The position numbers were made by a program, and so were the translations under genes. A DNA stretch of 64,000 bases from Phorcus lineatus (lineage: Eukaryota > Mollusca > Gastropoda > Trochida > Trochidae), in the NCBI GenBank assembly GCA_921293015.1, contig OV121083.1:33162908-33226907 (forward strand), given 5' to 3'. Below the pieces are notes generated by a model. The model searched no databases and was not told where the DNA came from. It saw nothing but the letters and a program-made list of their open reading frames with translations. Below, one piece after another: positions 11,151-23,260 of this stretch. Position 1 is the stretch's first letter. The number at the start of each line of letters is the position of its first letter.

Positions 11151-12084
11151 GGAGTTCACTCAATCTCATTAAAATAATATCTAACATTGCTGCACTACGT
11201 TACGCAGATTATAGATCTCACTAGACTCCCTTACTGAAGCCGTCAGGTTAACCTTTGCTTCAGTTTGACCTCAAAATCTCATTGGCTTGCCGGAGATACG
11301 TTCAAGCAATCAAAATGTGCGTCTCTTGACGGCCTTCAATGAGATTGCAATTAAATCCTGATGTTGAAGTTAAAACTCTTATAAATATTCGATTTTACAG
11401 AGAACAAGTTGAAGTCATTTGCATATGTCTATTAATACCATTTAACCCAGCAGATCTACTTATAACATTTCAGTCTTTAACAAAACAAGGGTCAATCTCA
11501 TTAGCATATAAAAGTCGCATATGACTAATATATAATTATCAAGAAACTTAGTATTGGTATATATATATATGTTTTGGTTGTTTTTGTTTCTCAGCATGTT
11601 TATGATTAATTTGTTTCACGAAATTTGAAATTATTCAACGATTATTACAAACTAAAAGACGAAACGTTTATTCAACGTAACTGTTTCCAGAATAAGCATT
11701 TGGATTGATACGGTATACTAAAGGATAACGTTGAGGAATGCAGTTTTTGCTTTGCTAAAGATAACTCCATAACTTCGATTTGACTTGTTTGTCCAACAAA
11801 CCAAGCTAGGGTAAATTGAATATACATAAAATACATTAATTTAGGTTTTTAGGCAGTTTGACATTCGGAAAACATTCGAAAATTTTTGGTTTCCGAGATC
11901 TGAAAAGCGTACAAGCGAAATGCAACTCGTCGGCACCAAAGATTACGGGGCGAATTTGCTGATTGGCTGATTTGAATTATGTCAGAGGCAAACCTGACGG
12001 CTCACGTAACGGAGCCTGGTGAGATCTACAGGCGTAATGTAGTGGAGCATGTAGATTTCATTTCAATGAGATTGGGAGTTCACT
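11151..12084. mobile_element. Non-autonomous inverted-repeat DNA transposon with 10-bp target duplication
   Basis: The element spans 11,161-12,074 (914 bp). It begins CAATCTCATTAAAAT and ends, read inward on the complement, CAATCTCATTGAAAT. Similarity between the two arms continues for at least about 95 bases and weakly to about 150-190. Shared words include CACTACRTTACGC, TAGATCTCAC and GCCGTCAGGTT. Both sides carry the identical 10-mer GGAGTTCACT (11,151-11,160 and 12,075-12,084), a perfect target-site duplication. The word AATCTCATTR recurs inside at 11,275-11,284, 11,337-11,346 (inverted) and 11,494-11,503, as expected for subterminal transposase-binding repeats. No transposase frame is present, so movement would need a partner in trans. 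A 9-11-base duplication with long inverted repeats resembles Mutator-like elements, but the superfamily is not established. Confidence 0.85.
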
Positions 12085-13795
12085 CATCGGATATGGGATA
12101 AACGTTTATAGATACGCTTGAAATGGATTGGTCAAGGCAGGTGCTTTACCATTCTGCAAATACACAGCGGAACGATTGACAGTCAATATCCGGCAATCAA
12201 CGTAAAAAAATCATGCTGTCCATGTTCCCCACGTGCGTTCCACCCATTACCTGTCAAATGAAGAACACAGGTTTCGTTCTGACAAACTTACTCTCTCCTT
12301 CTGTCTTCCCGCCGTAGCCCAGTTTATAGAAGCACTGAAGTAAAAATCGGAGGTTGGCATTTTCGAACCTTGACCCACACATTTTCAGAAGTTTACATTC
12401 ATAGTTGAGACGTTTTAGAGTTTTTATACTTGAAGCAAATAAAGCTCACTTTACATTATCAAAAAAAGTTAAAAACCTAACACGCCTCCTGCGGGACAGC
12501 TGATGAGCGTTAGATTATTAGAATTGACCAACTGTTATCATTCGCCGATTTGTACAGAACATGATTGATACTGTGCTATTATCTTTCACTTTAACACATC
12601 CTCCCAGAAAATGTAGTTAATTTATAGCAATATAACATCTTATATCATTAATCGTCGTTAAGCACGTTATTCTATGACAATGAAACCCTTAGACGTTTGC
12701 TTGCTCTACCGGAGATTCTAAAACCCGAGGGACGGTGTAAAAGTTGTACAGGATATCGTGTGTCGGACGTCTTCTTTATCGTACGCCCACTTTTACGTAC
12801 ACATTAATTACTAATGTCAATTTTTTTAAACGTGTAAATTAGATACGATATTTTGACCACTGTTTGAGACTAAGTTAAAACCGTTCTATGTCTACAAGGT
12901 CACTGAATATTCAAATAGCAAAGGTTGCATTTAAAGAGGTGCATGGATTTGAATATGAAATGCCTCTCTATAGAACCTGATGTTTATTAGAAATGTAATT
13001 ACCATTTTTTCCCCGACAAAATTGAAATTAGTTACAAAACATATTTTATAAGAACGTGAAAGTATTTCTCGTTAGCTTTTGGGAACTTAATTGTTATGTA
13101 TTCAAATGAAATGACAAACTCGACGTAATTCAAATTTTAACTTTAAGTTTTACGACTTCAATCTTTTTATAGAAGACATAACAAACTCAGAAAATCTCTT
13201 TTGAGTCTGTCATTGCAGAGACAAGTTTAGATTTCAAACAATCAAATTTGATATTAAATCCTTTCCGAATTTATCGCTACTTCGATTATTATATACAAAG
13301 ATAATAGAATTCCAAATCCTAAAAACTATTAAGATTTTATTTTATTTGCTTTTTCTTTATGAAGAGAAGCAATATAGATTTTCAAAGACGATAACGTAGT
13401 TTAATGTAATCTATTCCCGTCACAGACAGACATGAGTCATGAGTCGGCTATTATCCGGTGGTAGCAGCACTAGTATTAAATCAAGTTGTTGACGAGGGTT
13501 AAGTGTTTATAATGTGTGTTGTAATACTTGTAGCCTGTACAAGGGATTGTGTGTGAGAGCACACAGATAACAATATGGATTATGTGAGAGAGCTCGCAGA
13601 TAACACCATTACATACTAGATGGTTGTTTGGCTTCACTCGTCTGTGAAATACCGATATACGTTGCATGTGTAGCATGAGCTTCTGTAGAGCTTATAAAGT
13701 CGCCAGAGCATTAAAGAATTATGTTCGGTGATATCGTAGCTATAAAAGTATCTCTATTTAACTCATAAATACTTTCATAGGGGAGTGCGTTTCAC
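12085..13795. other. Intergenic sequence, no gene seen
   Basis: Only short chance frames. The stretch 12,120-12,370 is GC-richer than its surroundings. A two-copy ~36-bp repeat (GTGAGAGAGC.. AGATAACA) lies at about 13,550-13,612. Confidence 0.5.
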
Positions 13796-14115
13796 CTTCT
13801 TACATATACATCACAATATATTTTTTTCAAGTGTAACTGTCGTTTAGATTTGCTTCATCCATGATCAAGTTAATCTTCTTACATATACATCACAATATAA
13901 ATGTTTTCCTGTGTAACTGTCGTTTAGATTTGTTTGATCCATGATCAAGATATTCTTGTTAGAATATAAAAACAATATAAATGTTTTCCTGTATATCACT
14001 GTAGTTTAGAACTGTTCGATCAATGATCAGTATTAACTTCTTACATATATATAACAGAGTATAAATGTTTTCATATGTAACTATAGTTTAGAAGTGTTTG
14101 CTTGATAATCATGCA
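13796..14115. repeat. Four-copy ~80-bp tandem repeat
   Basis: Copies start at about 13,796, 13,875, 13,955 and 14,037. Each reads approximately CTTCTTACATATACATCACA, then ATAAATGTTTTCCTGTGTAA, CTGTCGTTTAGATTTG and ATCCATGATCA. The first two are most alike and the fourth decays at its end. No coding potential. Confidence 0.85.
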
Positions 14116-14760
14116 AGCAAATATAGAACATTTCCTAATCAAGTGTACTTTGTTCAAAATTACAACATTTACACAACTATTCAATGTTACATATTTCGTT
14201 GCACGGTACGCTGTTATGTAGATAGTAGGTAAGAAACGGGATACTGGTAATTGATAGAGTCATGTTTTTCCATTACTGATGCAGTTTGAATGTTGCCCTA
14301 CCCTTGCCCCCGTATGATGAGTCGACACCAAGCCTACAGCACGCTATAGCTCGGACTGTTACCATTTAAGTGACAGAACACATCAATATTCTCGCGCAGT
14401 CTCGAGAATAGCATTAGCAGGACCGAGTTGTCTATCTTACCTTTCTCTAAATATTTTAACCAATAAACGATGGAAAAATGGAACGTAAAGCAAAACAATT
14501 GAAGGTATTATAACGAGCCTACGAAGCAAGGGAATGTGAAATAAAATATGGAACTCCTACATTATATAACATGTTGATAGTGTCTATTTACTATATATAA
14601 TGTTCCGTTTGTTGGGATCTCCACTAAAATCATCTCCAACGGCTAAATGATCACATGAATATTTAAGAACTGAGGTAGATAAACTTCAATGTTAAAATAA
14701 ACATCGATGATAAAGTTTTTATCTTTTCAAAATGTTTTGGTTGGGGTTGTTGAAACTCAC
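14116..14760. other. Intergenic sequence with a GC-richer patch
   Basis: No gene recognised. The segment 14,290-14,450 is GC-richer and less simple than its surroundings, including TCTCGCGCAGTCTCGAGA. It is a candidate conserved non-coding element only. Confidence 0.35.
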
Positions 14761-15400
14761 AGTCAAAACAGGCTGAACATGCTAGTTTCTCTGCTGGAAA
14801 CGTTTTACAATGCCAAGGTCACCAAAATACTAGTAAATACTGTTATGTGTCTAACCTAGAAGTTATGACAAGAATTTCCAGCACATTTGTCAGTCACAAA
14901 TCAACTAGGTCTCCTCAATAAGAGGATTAGTGCAAAAGATGAAAAGAGTCTAGTGAACTTTTCTTTGAATATCGCGTTTACAAGCTTAACATGCAGGTTT
15001 TCTAGCTGAAAAATATCCAAGTTTTGTTGTGACCTTGAAAATCACATCAAGGTCAAGTAAAACAACTGGACCAGGCATCTTTCCAATAAGTTTTGTACAA
15101 AATATCCGAAGAGAATCATGAAAATGGTTTTTGGGATATCGCGCTGACAAGCTTAATTAACATGCTCGTTATCCTTGCCGAAAAAGTCAAAACTTCGCTG
15201 TGACCTTGAAATAATGTCATGGTCACACTATCGACTGGGCTCTGCGTCTTCCCCAAGATTAGCTTCTCATAAGATAAGAAGAGATTCCTGTGAATTGTTC
15301 TTGACAAATCATACTGACAAGAGTAAAATGAAAATGTATCGTTGTGACGTCGATATGACGTTCAAGGTCACACACTTCTATGAAGGTAAAGGTCACAAAA
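14761..15400. repeat. Degenerate ~165-bp tandem repeat with TGACCTTGA/TCAAGGTCA words
   Basis: Matching blocks recur about 170 bases apart: ATCGCGTTTACAAGCTTAAC near 14,970 against ATCGCGCTGACAAGCTTAAT near 15,140, then ATACTGACAAGAG near 15,310. Each copy carries TGACCTTGA and/or TCAAGGTCA: 15,030-15,038, 15,047-15,055, 15,201-15,209, 15,217-15,225 (one mismatch), 15,362-15,370, and CCAAGGTCA at 14,813. The 122-codon frame at 15,175-15,543 crosses these repeats and is not credited as a gene. Confidence 0.75.
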
Positions 15401-18400
15401 TTAAACCTCTACTATGTCCTCTGCCTCACGCTAAACGCGCAATACAAGCGCCAGCATGTTGCAAATCAGCCGTACGAGGGTGGATAAACTTACGTTATAC
15501 ATTGGCATTTTACTCTAATCTCACGCTCCCTTCAAAGTTATAACGCACACGGTAGAACAAATTTGAACATTGTCAATAATTTCAAACATTGCCTCAGCCT
15601 CACCCCCTCCCTCAACCCACTCCCCCTAGCGAGGGTGGGGAACACCTGGCTATGTGACAAGACCCCCTCCCCTCGACCGCTGCCCCTGCAAATACTGGGG
15701 GTGAGCCAGGGAGGAAAAGTGTTCAATATCATACAGCAACATAGTTTCTCCTCATTGTCAACGAGACAATGACAACAGCAGTAGCTGACGTAAATATTTC
15801 CCGCTTGAATCTAAACAGCGGCCCGCTCGTTTGACCTTGTCCTTAGCCCAGTTCGCGGCTACTAAGTCCACACTCAGTGTTTGAAGACGGGTTAACAGAT
15901 AAATGTTGAAATGGGGGAGTCAAGAAATGCCTCTTCTTCTCCACTCTAGGGATTAGCTCCTTCATTACACTTAATCTCCTCAGCTTTGTTTAAGATTTTA
16001 TCTCCGCACTACGAGCGTTTCACTTCTTTTCCCACAAAAAGCTAACTTTCTGGGGAGGGAAATAAAAAAGGAATATACTGTTGATTTGGTTATTCTAGAT
16101 TTTTGTGAGTTTTTAAAAGCCTGTAGATAAGGCGTAGACTATTATTAGGTTTCAGATGGAGATCGGTTTACAGGAGCCGAGGACTTACACGTAACCCGGG
16201 TACAGAGCAATGGTTGTTGACGGAGTTGGTGGAGGGTTGAGCTATAACTTGATACACATCTAGATCATATCCACTCACAATGAGGCATATGTTCGTCAAA
16301 TCCTCCTAATATTGGAATAACAGTATTGATTTACTGAAGATTTACAGAAGAGGGTCGGTTGATAGATAGAAGATAGATTTTTTATTTTGTATATAAATAA
16401 CATTCCATAAAACTTTATCTGCCTTGTCTACATTCAAACCATTAAAATATGGGTTTGTGTGAAAAAGAATAACATATCACTGATGATTCAAGTATGTTTA
16501 ATCATTTACATAAAAACATATAATCATTTAAGTGGTAAAAACAACAAAAGCAACGACAACAACAACAACTACAACAGCTACATCTTCACACTTTCATCTA
16601 TTGAGTATTTGTTGTCTTTGGAAACCTTTATGTAAACCCCACATCCAGAGGTGCATACCCATTTAGACCGCAGACTACAACAATGCTGCTTGTTTTCTAC
16701 ACGAGAATACCTCAAAAGCAAATATTTTTACAGTTCTTTGACACCAAAAACTATCAACTGTAAGCATATTCTTTACTCTCTCTTTATGTTTAGTTTGTTT
16801 CATGGCCAAAACACATCACTCCCTTGATAAATCGATATCTTCTATTCTGGATCTCAAGGCCGGTATCGTTCCTTTTATTATCTGAAGCATCCTCAAACTT
16901 CCCTAAAGCCCGGTGGATGTTTCCAAACACTTGCCTGAATCTTCTAGAACTTTCTCTTGGTGCAGCGTTCTGAACTTCCTTTGACGGCAACCCCTAAAAA
17001 TATGAGAAAGGCCTCATGGAAACCAAAGTTAACTACCTGAATTCGGATTGCTACCACTCAATGAATCAACAATTTAGATTTTATTTTCATTCTCCAGGAA
17101 GAAAACCCGAAACTAGTACATAGAGCATTGTGCAATTTCTGACCTCAGAGTTTATCAGTAACGCAGACCCTGTTGATCCGTACATCGGGGGTTGTTATCA
17201 CACGAAGAAGCCGAGATGTAGAACTGAAACATGAACCTATAAACAAAGCATTCCTACCATGTTTATTGAGCTTAATCTGTAGTGGAGAAAGCCATTTACG
17301 ATTTGCAGTGGAATTCCTTCACGGCTTCTGCTAATGATGCCAATGAACTCGTGCATATTCTCACTACTGAATTGATGGATCGGAAAGATTTGCTCAGCCA
17401 AACTGAGACTGATATCTTTGTATTACAGGATGCGAAGAATGCAATACTTTTGCTCAAGTTTACTCTTTATGCCTTATCTGTGTGGCAGATTTGAATTTAT
17501 GACAGCGTTTGATTATTTAATTGCCTTCAAGATTTGCTCACGCACGATTATAGCTTGTTCCGAATTAACCCCATTTTGACGATGTCCTTAGATTAAAACG
17601 AAGAATGTTTCAAAATAGACTGGTTGAAAACACGGAGTCTGAAAAGACTAGAGTAATGCAGATATAGAAAAGGAAAGGAATCATACCCGATATTTATTTG
17701 CGGCTATTTTCGTTTATCTATTTCCACCATTTTCTTATCAACTGGATGACATCAAGGTATAACAAACGAGCCCGATGTTTACCTGACGCTCTCAAAGCAT
17801 GTCCCTATACCTTCAAAGAGCTCCTCTTCAAGAACTCTGTAATTCAAAGCGTTAATAACGCAATTAATAACCTATTTATGTATCCCCTGTAATTTACATA
17901 ACGTTCGTCGAGGGGCGCATGGTGTAATAAATGGCTAAGAATTGTAAAACACAAAACGGGCATTCATCATTAAAATGACCTCGATGACAGTTGGCCATGC
18001 TGATATAGGCCTATTGAAGATCGGCATTGTCTGGGGTTGCGTTATATGCTGGACTGATAGCTCCGCTCTAAGTATATTCATAGCGCTATACAAGACAAGC
18101 TCATTACTGCTAAGACATATAACACTTCTATGAATAGAAGGCTCTTTAACAGCGAGTATTAAATTAAGACACAGTACACCCTTTCTTCCTCCGCATCAAG
18201 CGTCCCAGGATAATTGTAGACACAGATCAGATTTCAATCAACTCCACCCGCTTCTGTATGTAGCATGTACGACAGGGTAGTGTAGAAGAGCATACGGTAG
18301 CCTCCACAACTGCATCCCAAAGGTTTCTTTATATCAAGTGTGAAGGTGCTAACCTAGCATAACTTGCATTTTGGGACTTACGATATGTCGCAGATTGTCA

Positions 18401-21400
18401 ATTACTAAAGTGACACAGAGTATGTTTCATTAATTGTGAATGTGGCTTAAATAAGAGGTTAAATATCGTATCACACGAGCTAAGTTCGTATGGCCTTTCT
18501 AAAGATGCATCTTTGTGTGATAATGCCAAAACTGTGATATTATATTCTTTTCAATTGTAAATGAAACAAGGCCATAATAAATGTTAACAAGTCGAAACTC
18601 TACATCCCTTTTACATGCATATTAGCTAAGCACGACAAACCTGTCGTTGTTTCTCCTGTTAAATTTCAAAAATTATGTTTGAGTCATAGGCGCGCGCTAT
18701 TGTCAGGTTTTCGATCAAATCTCGACTAAAACCTGTTTATCATTTCTATACGGAACTGATAAGCATTGAGGTACTTGACCCCAACCGCATACTCCCTGCC
18801 CCTTTAAAAACTGAGACACATTCATTTATTACACTTACTCTGTTCTGTTTTATATCGGTTGTTCTGACAACTCGTAAAAAAGGCACCTGGTCAAAATTTC
18901 GAAAATTCTATTTCATATGTTCTCTGGTTAATGGACAGCTTTAACAGCTTCGATACTAATGCAATTTTTCAAAATGACAAGGAAAGATTTCCTATTTTTC
19001 CTAAGTAAATTTGCCTGGTCCGTTTATAAACGGATAGTAACATTCATATGAAATAATATATTGCAATATAATGGTCATGAGCAAAATCAAAATACATAAC
19101 CAGAGGATTGAAGAATTGATTATATGATTTATTTAAGTAAGAGTATATGATTTAAGAGTTATATCAATATAGTGTCATAATAAAAGTCATGAAGCGATCG
19201 TCAACCAAAGGATTCAAGGATGGTAAAAATATTTGGTGAACTAACTTGTGGGATGCTGTTTAAATTTAAGAAAGCGGGGCATGAGGTGGTATGGTTTTGA
19301 GAGAGGGACCGTATATCATTTGTCAGATCAACAGTTTTACCGGAGCGCGTTATGCGCTTGAAGTAACCCGACCCTCCTCTCTGATTCCGGGGGTTAGAAC
19401 ATTCCGTGCCAGGGTTCTGTGGGGGGTAGCGGGTGTCGGGTAGCAAGACGCTTCCCGGATTAAGATGTAAATCGGTGTCATAGGACAGCGTGACTCATCC
19501 GGTCACTCGGTGCACGTGGACAAGTGGTCAAGTGTTCAGGCACCATTCACTGCTCCATTGTGTGGGTATCGGGTAGATGTACACACAACTCCTTACAGCG
19601 ATTGAGGATCCGCTTAAAGGTGTTCCGGCATGAGAGGTTTCTTTAGCAAAGGGCGTGAGAATAGATTAGAACTCTCAACAGCGTTGTGAAAAATTTAAAT
19701 TTCTTTGTTGCAGTTGAAAAGGAAGAAGAAGACGAGATAGAAAGATAGAAAGATATAAAGATGATGAGACATCGTGTCGAGTTCAAGTGACTTGAAGCTT
19801 GTATAAGCTGAACACAGAGATGAGGTGTTCAGCGCCAAGTACCGGTACCTCATACAGTCAAGAGACATTGCTTCACCATGAAATTACCACAATTCTTCTT
19901 CCTAAGTACATGTCAGATTATTTCTGTCACGTTTCTCTATAACATTTGATATTTAGATTTGTTTTAATTACTATTTTCTATCACATTAAATATCATTTGA
20001 CATAAAGAAATCAATGAACATTGTTAACAATATAATGTATAATTTCGAAATCGACATCAAATTCTATATCATTTTAATGTATATTTGTTTTTACAATACT
20101 GTATATCATTTTATATCCACATACACCCTCCGTCACTTATGTTTGATATAAACCGCTACTCTTCATACAATTTCTACACAACTTGCATGTCCTTGAGTCT
20201 GGTTATGAACCAATAACCCAATGAGGAGATGAAATAGGTGTTTCGGTTAGCTTGAAACAGTCATTTTTAATCACATATTCGGGATTCAAAGGAACATAGC
20301 CTCTTGATTGGCTGAAACATGAATATGTGCCAGGATGTTCAGAGTGGTAACAAATCTACAATAAAATCTGTTTATCATTTCAAAAATAATATCAACCGTT
20401 TTTGATAATCTTCTGTTATAGGTTCGGCACCAAACGATCTATCAATTAAATCGTTCTGAACCTTTTAGGATAAGCATTTATATAAGGTGATGTAGCCTGT
20501 TTGCTGATCCTTTACCGTTGATTAAATCCTCCTGTATTGCGTAATATGTTATATATATTGGAAATAAAATACTGTTTAAATCAATATTAGCCAAGATCTC
20601 TAACTGAGATCCATTGCGTTTAACACAAAGCCAAAGCTTGTTGTAAGGTGTCTTTTGAGATGTTCGCAGATCCAATTGACTTAGTATAATGGTTGCTTTC
20701 AAAAATCAAGGGCGGGTAAATTTACTTAAACGTTCCTGTCAAAAGTCCAAATGGTGATATAGTATAATATAAAAGTACTGAAACATCAAATCTTTGGTGA
20801 CAAAGGATGTTTGATGTATATATTCTATTTAATACTCTGTAACATTCGCGATAGATATAAAACAGAAAACTGTTTTAACATACATTTTATTATAATGCAT
20901 TAGTATACTTTATATTAATCTATACCAATTGATTAAACAAATAAAAAAAATTTGTTTAAAGATGTTTACATTCACATTGCATATTTAAAATGATAAAGAA
21001 AGTCTTTACCATTTGATATACAGATTAGAGAACGTATACCATTTGATATGATACAGTAACTGTGATATTTTATGCTCATACACAAAACATGTAATACATC
21101 ACCTTAAGTGCGAAATCTACAGGTGTCCATGCATGTTTCCATAACTTAACCACCCACGTAACTACATGCAAATAATATTTATCTAGATTTCTTTAAGATA
21201 TAATGAAATCGTGACTCGTCAATTATTATCAACTTTTGAACTTTCGAATTTATGTGTTTTTGAAAAAGTGCTATTTTGACAAAGTTTATAAATAAAGTAT
21301 GAAAAATAACACCCAATCAAAGAGGAAATATGAACTCATACGTTGTTCCTTCATCGTCTGAATTATTTTTATTCCCATCTCTTGGGTGTAGTTCAAAACT

Positions 21401-22864
21401 GTTTTCTTTTAAAAAATTAACCTTCTTCTATAAAACAAAGTAACTTTGGCAAAGATCAAGGGAGGAATGACATAAGCGAAAGCACAGTCAGCAGTTGAAG
21501 AAACATTTTCATTTGGAATGCTTGTCTCTATGGAAACGTTAAAATACAAACATAAAGCTGGATATCTCGTTTAAATGCAATTACTCCAAGCAAAACAAAG
21601 TGTAAATTCATATGGTGACCATCAACGTCAGCGTTAGATCATTCGTGCTGTCGGATTCCGTGCCAAGTCATTTCCAGAATTCGAAGAATTGTCGCCATCA
21701 GAGCCTCTTTATCGTTCTTCTAGTGCCCTTTTATAATGACGACCACTCACTAAGTGATTTCCCGTACATTCAATCGGAATATGTTGCTCTGGTTCAAACT
21801 AGCAGTTAGTTGATATTCCTGCATGTACGGTATTATGGTTCTCAGTCCATAGTCAGTATTTCCACCGACTTCAGACAGGACACCAACTTTACCATATATG
21901 CTGCGAAATACTGCATACTCGCAAATATAACTTGATAAACATATGCTGTTTTTAAGTTTAAACAATTGTCAATGGACAACAGATAACCATAGTATAATCG
22001 TTTGAACTCTCATGCCGCTTTCAACGTTGTTTCACAACCAGTTTACATTGTAGATATTTCTGTTGTATTTGATTAATTCTAGATGACTAAACTAAGACTA
22101 CATTCACGAGCAAAGGAAACTTCGCCATACATATAACGGGAAAGCAAATCAACGAATGATTAATACGATTGAAACAGGGTTACAGCTCTTCTTCAGAAGC
22201 AGACTACTAGATTTAAAATTCTAAACAAGATCTGTTCACGTTTCTGAATAACATAAATCATCATTTTGGAAGTTCCTTGACTAGACTAGATAAGAGAATA
22301 AAAATGGACGTGTTGGCTTGTTAACGGCGCCCTAAAGTAAAGTTGCATTCACAAATTAATGGCCAAGCAGGTTTTAAATGTTAATAACATCCTTTATTAA
22401 TCAAATTTCTACATTTCATGAAATTTCAACAAATATGCAAAATATTTTGACCAAAAAACATTAAGAAAAAGCGATTTTTGACCCCAAAGATGGACATACC
22501 AAAATATATATAACACTCTAATGTCTAAAACTGTGAGTGCTTCTTGACAAGACATGTGCCTATTCGACATTCGAAGTTTTCTTTCTCTGGCAGCAGATTT
22601 TTCTCTATTTCTCTGTTGAAGTTGTAGAGTCGTTTATTTTGCTCGTGGATATATATTGTACCTCTACAGTTCTTAATCAGCTGGTGCCTTTGGAACAATC
22701 TAATCCTTCATTGCTTAAGAGACTACGTGTTCGTCCAAGAATCGATTGAGTACGGTCAAACCTCTACAATAAATAAAGAACCAGCACAGTCTATGAAACC
22801 ATTGTTTAGAAACTACACACTGTGTTAGTGGCATATAAATCAGCCGCCTATAACCGAATATTCA
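15401..22864. other. Gene desert
   Basis: No convincing exon. Items seen: a C/G-rich patch at 15,597-15,715 with partly complementary CACCCCC and GGGGGTG ends; a GC-richer block at 15,790-16,060; a short CAA-rich run at 16,540-16,580; two short coding-like frames on opposite strands (16,790-16,990 minus, 17,282-17,491 plus) without a gene around them; a perfect 9-bp stem GCTGAACAC/GTGTTCAGC at about 19,807-19,833; and an imperfect hairpin at 20,420-20,463 (AGGTTC/GAACCT with AACGAT/ATCGTT). Confidence 0.45.
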
Positions 22865-23260
22865 ATGAAAAATAACCAAGTCTATAAAGAGGCTAGAAAC
22901 CTGAAAAAAAGAGGTGATCTTGGCTGTCCGTTATTTTTCAGTTTTGATTTTTCACACAGACCTTTTCGCCAGTCTTATACATCTCTCTTTCGAAAACTAT
23001 TCATCAATGCAAGGTTTCTAAGTCTTCTGAGTCGGCGAGAAAGTCTGGGCGAGATATCACGCTGGCAGAAGCACATCGACACTCGGCCTGCAGATGGAGA
23101 GGTCAGTAAGTTTATCTTCTCAGAAGCTCTAACTGGCGAAATAAACGACATGATAAAAAGATACAGCCGCTGTTTCTTTGATGAAAATAGAGATATTTTA
23201 ACGGCAATGATAGAAGCCTACTTGTCGGCAATTTCAGATAAACATCCAATATATTTATAA
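22865..23260 (+). CDS. Unassigned 131-codon open frame
   Basis: An ATG-started frame of 131 codons, the longest non-repeat, non-transposon open frame in the desert. The predicted product is basic at its N-terminus and more acidic and helical-looking toward the end (ALTGEINDMIKRYSRCF, AMIEAYLSAISDKHPIYL). No family is recognised and no signal peptide or membrane segment is evident. The ATG context is poor (T at -3) and no clear promoter or poly(A) signal frames it. At this base composition one such frame could occur by chance in 64 kb, so it is listed as possible only. Confidence 0.2.
   Translation: MKNNQVYKEARNLKKRGDLGCPLFFSFDFSHRPFRQSYTSLFRKLFINARFLSLLSRRESLGEISRWQKHIDTRPADGEVSKFIFSEALTGEINDMIKRYSRCFFDENRDILTAMIEAYLSAISDKHPIYL

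Noticed and set aside
15175-15543. A 122-codon plus-strand frame
   Set aside because: It crosses the ~165-bp tandem repeats and has no family resemblance or gene signals.
15597-15715. CCCCTCCC/GGGGGTGAG fold-back pair
   Set aside because: The pairing is imperfect and low-complexity; no flanking duplication supports a transposon.
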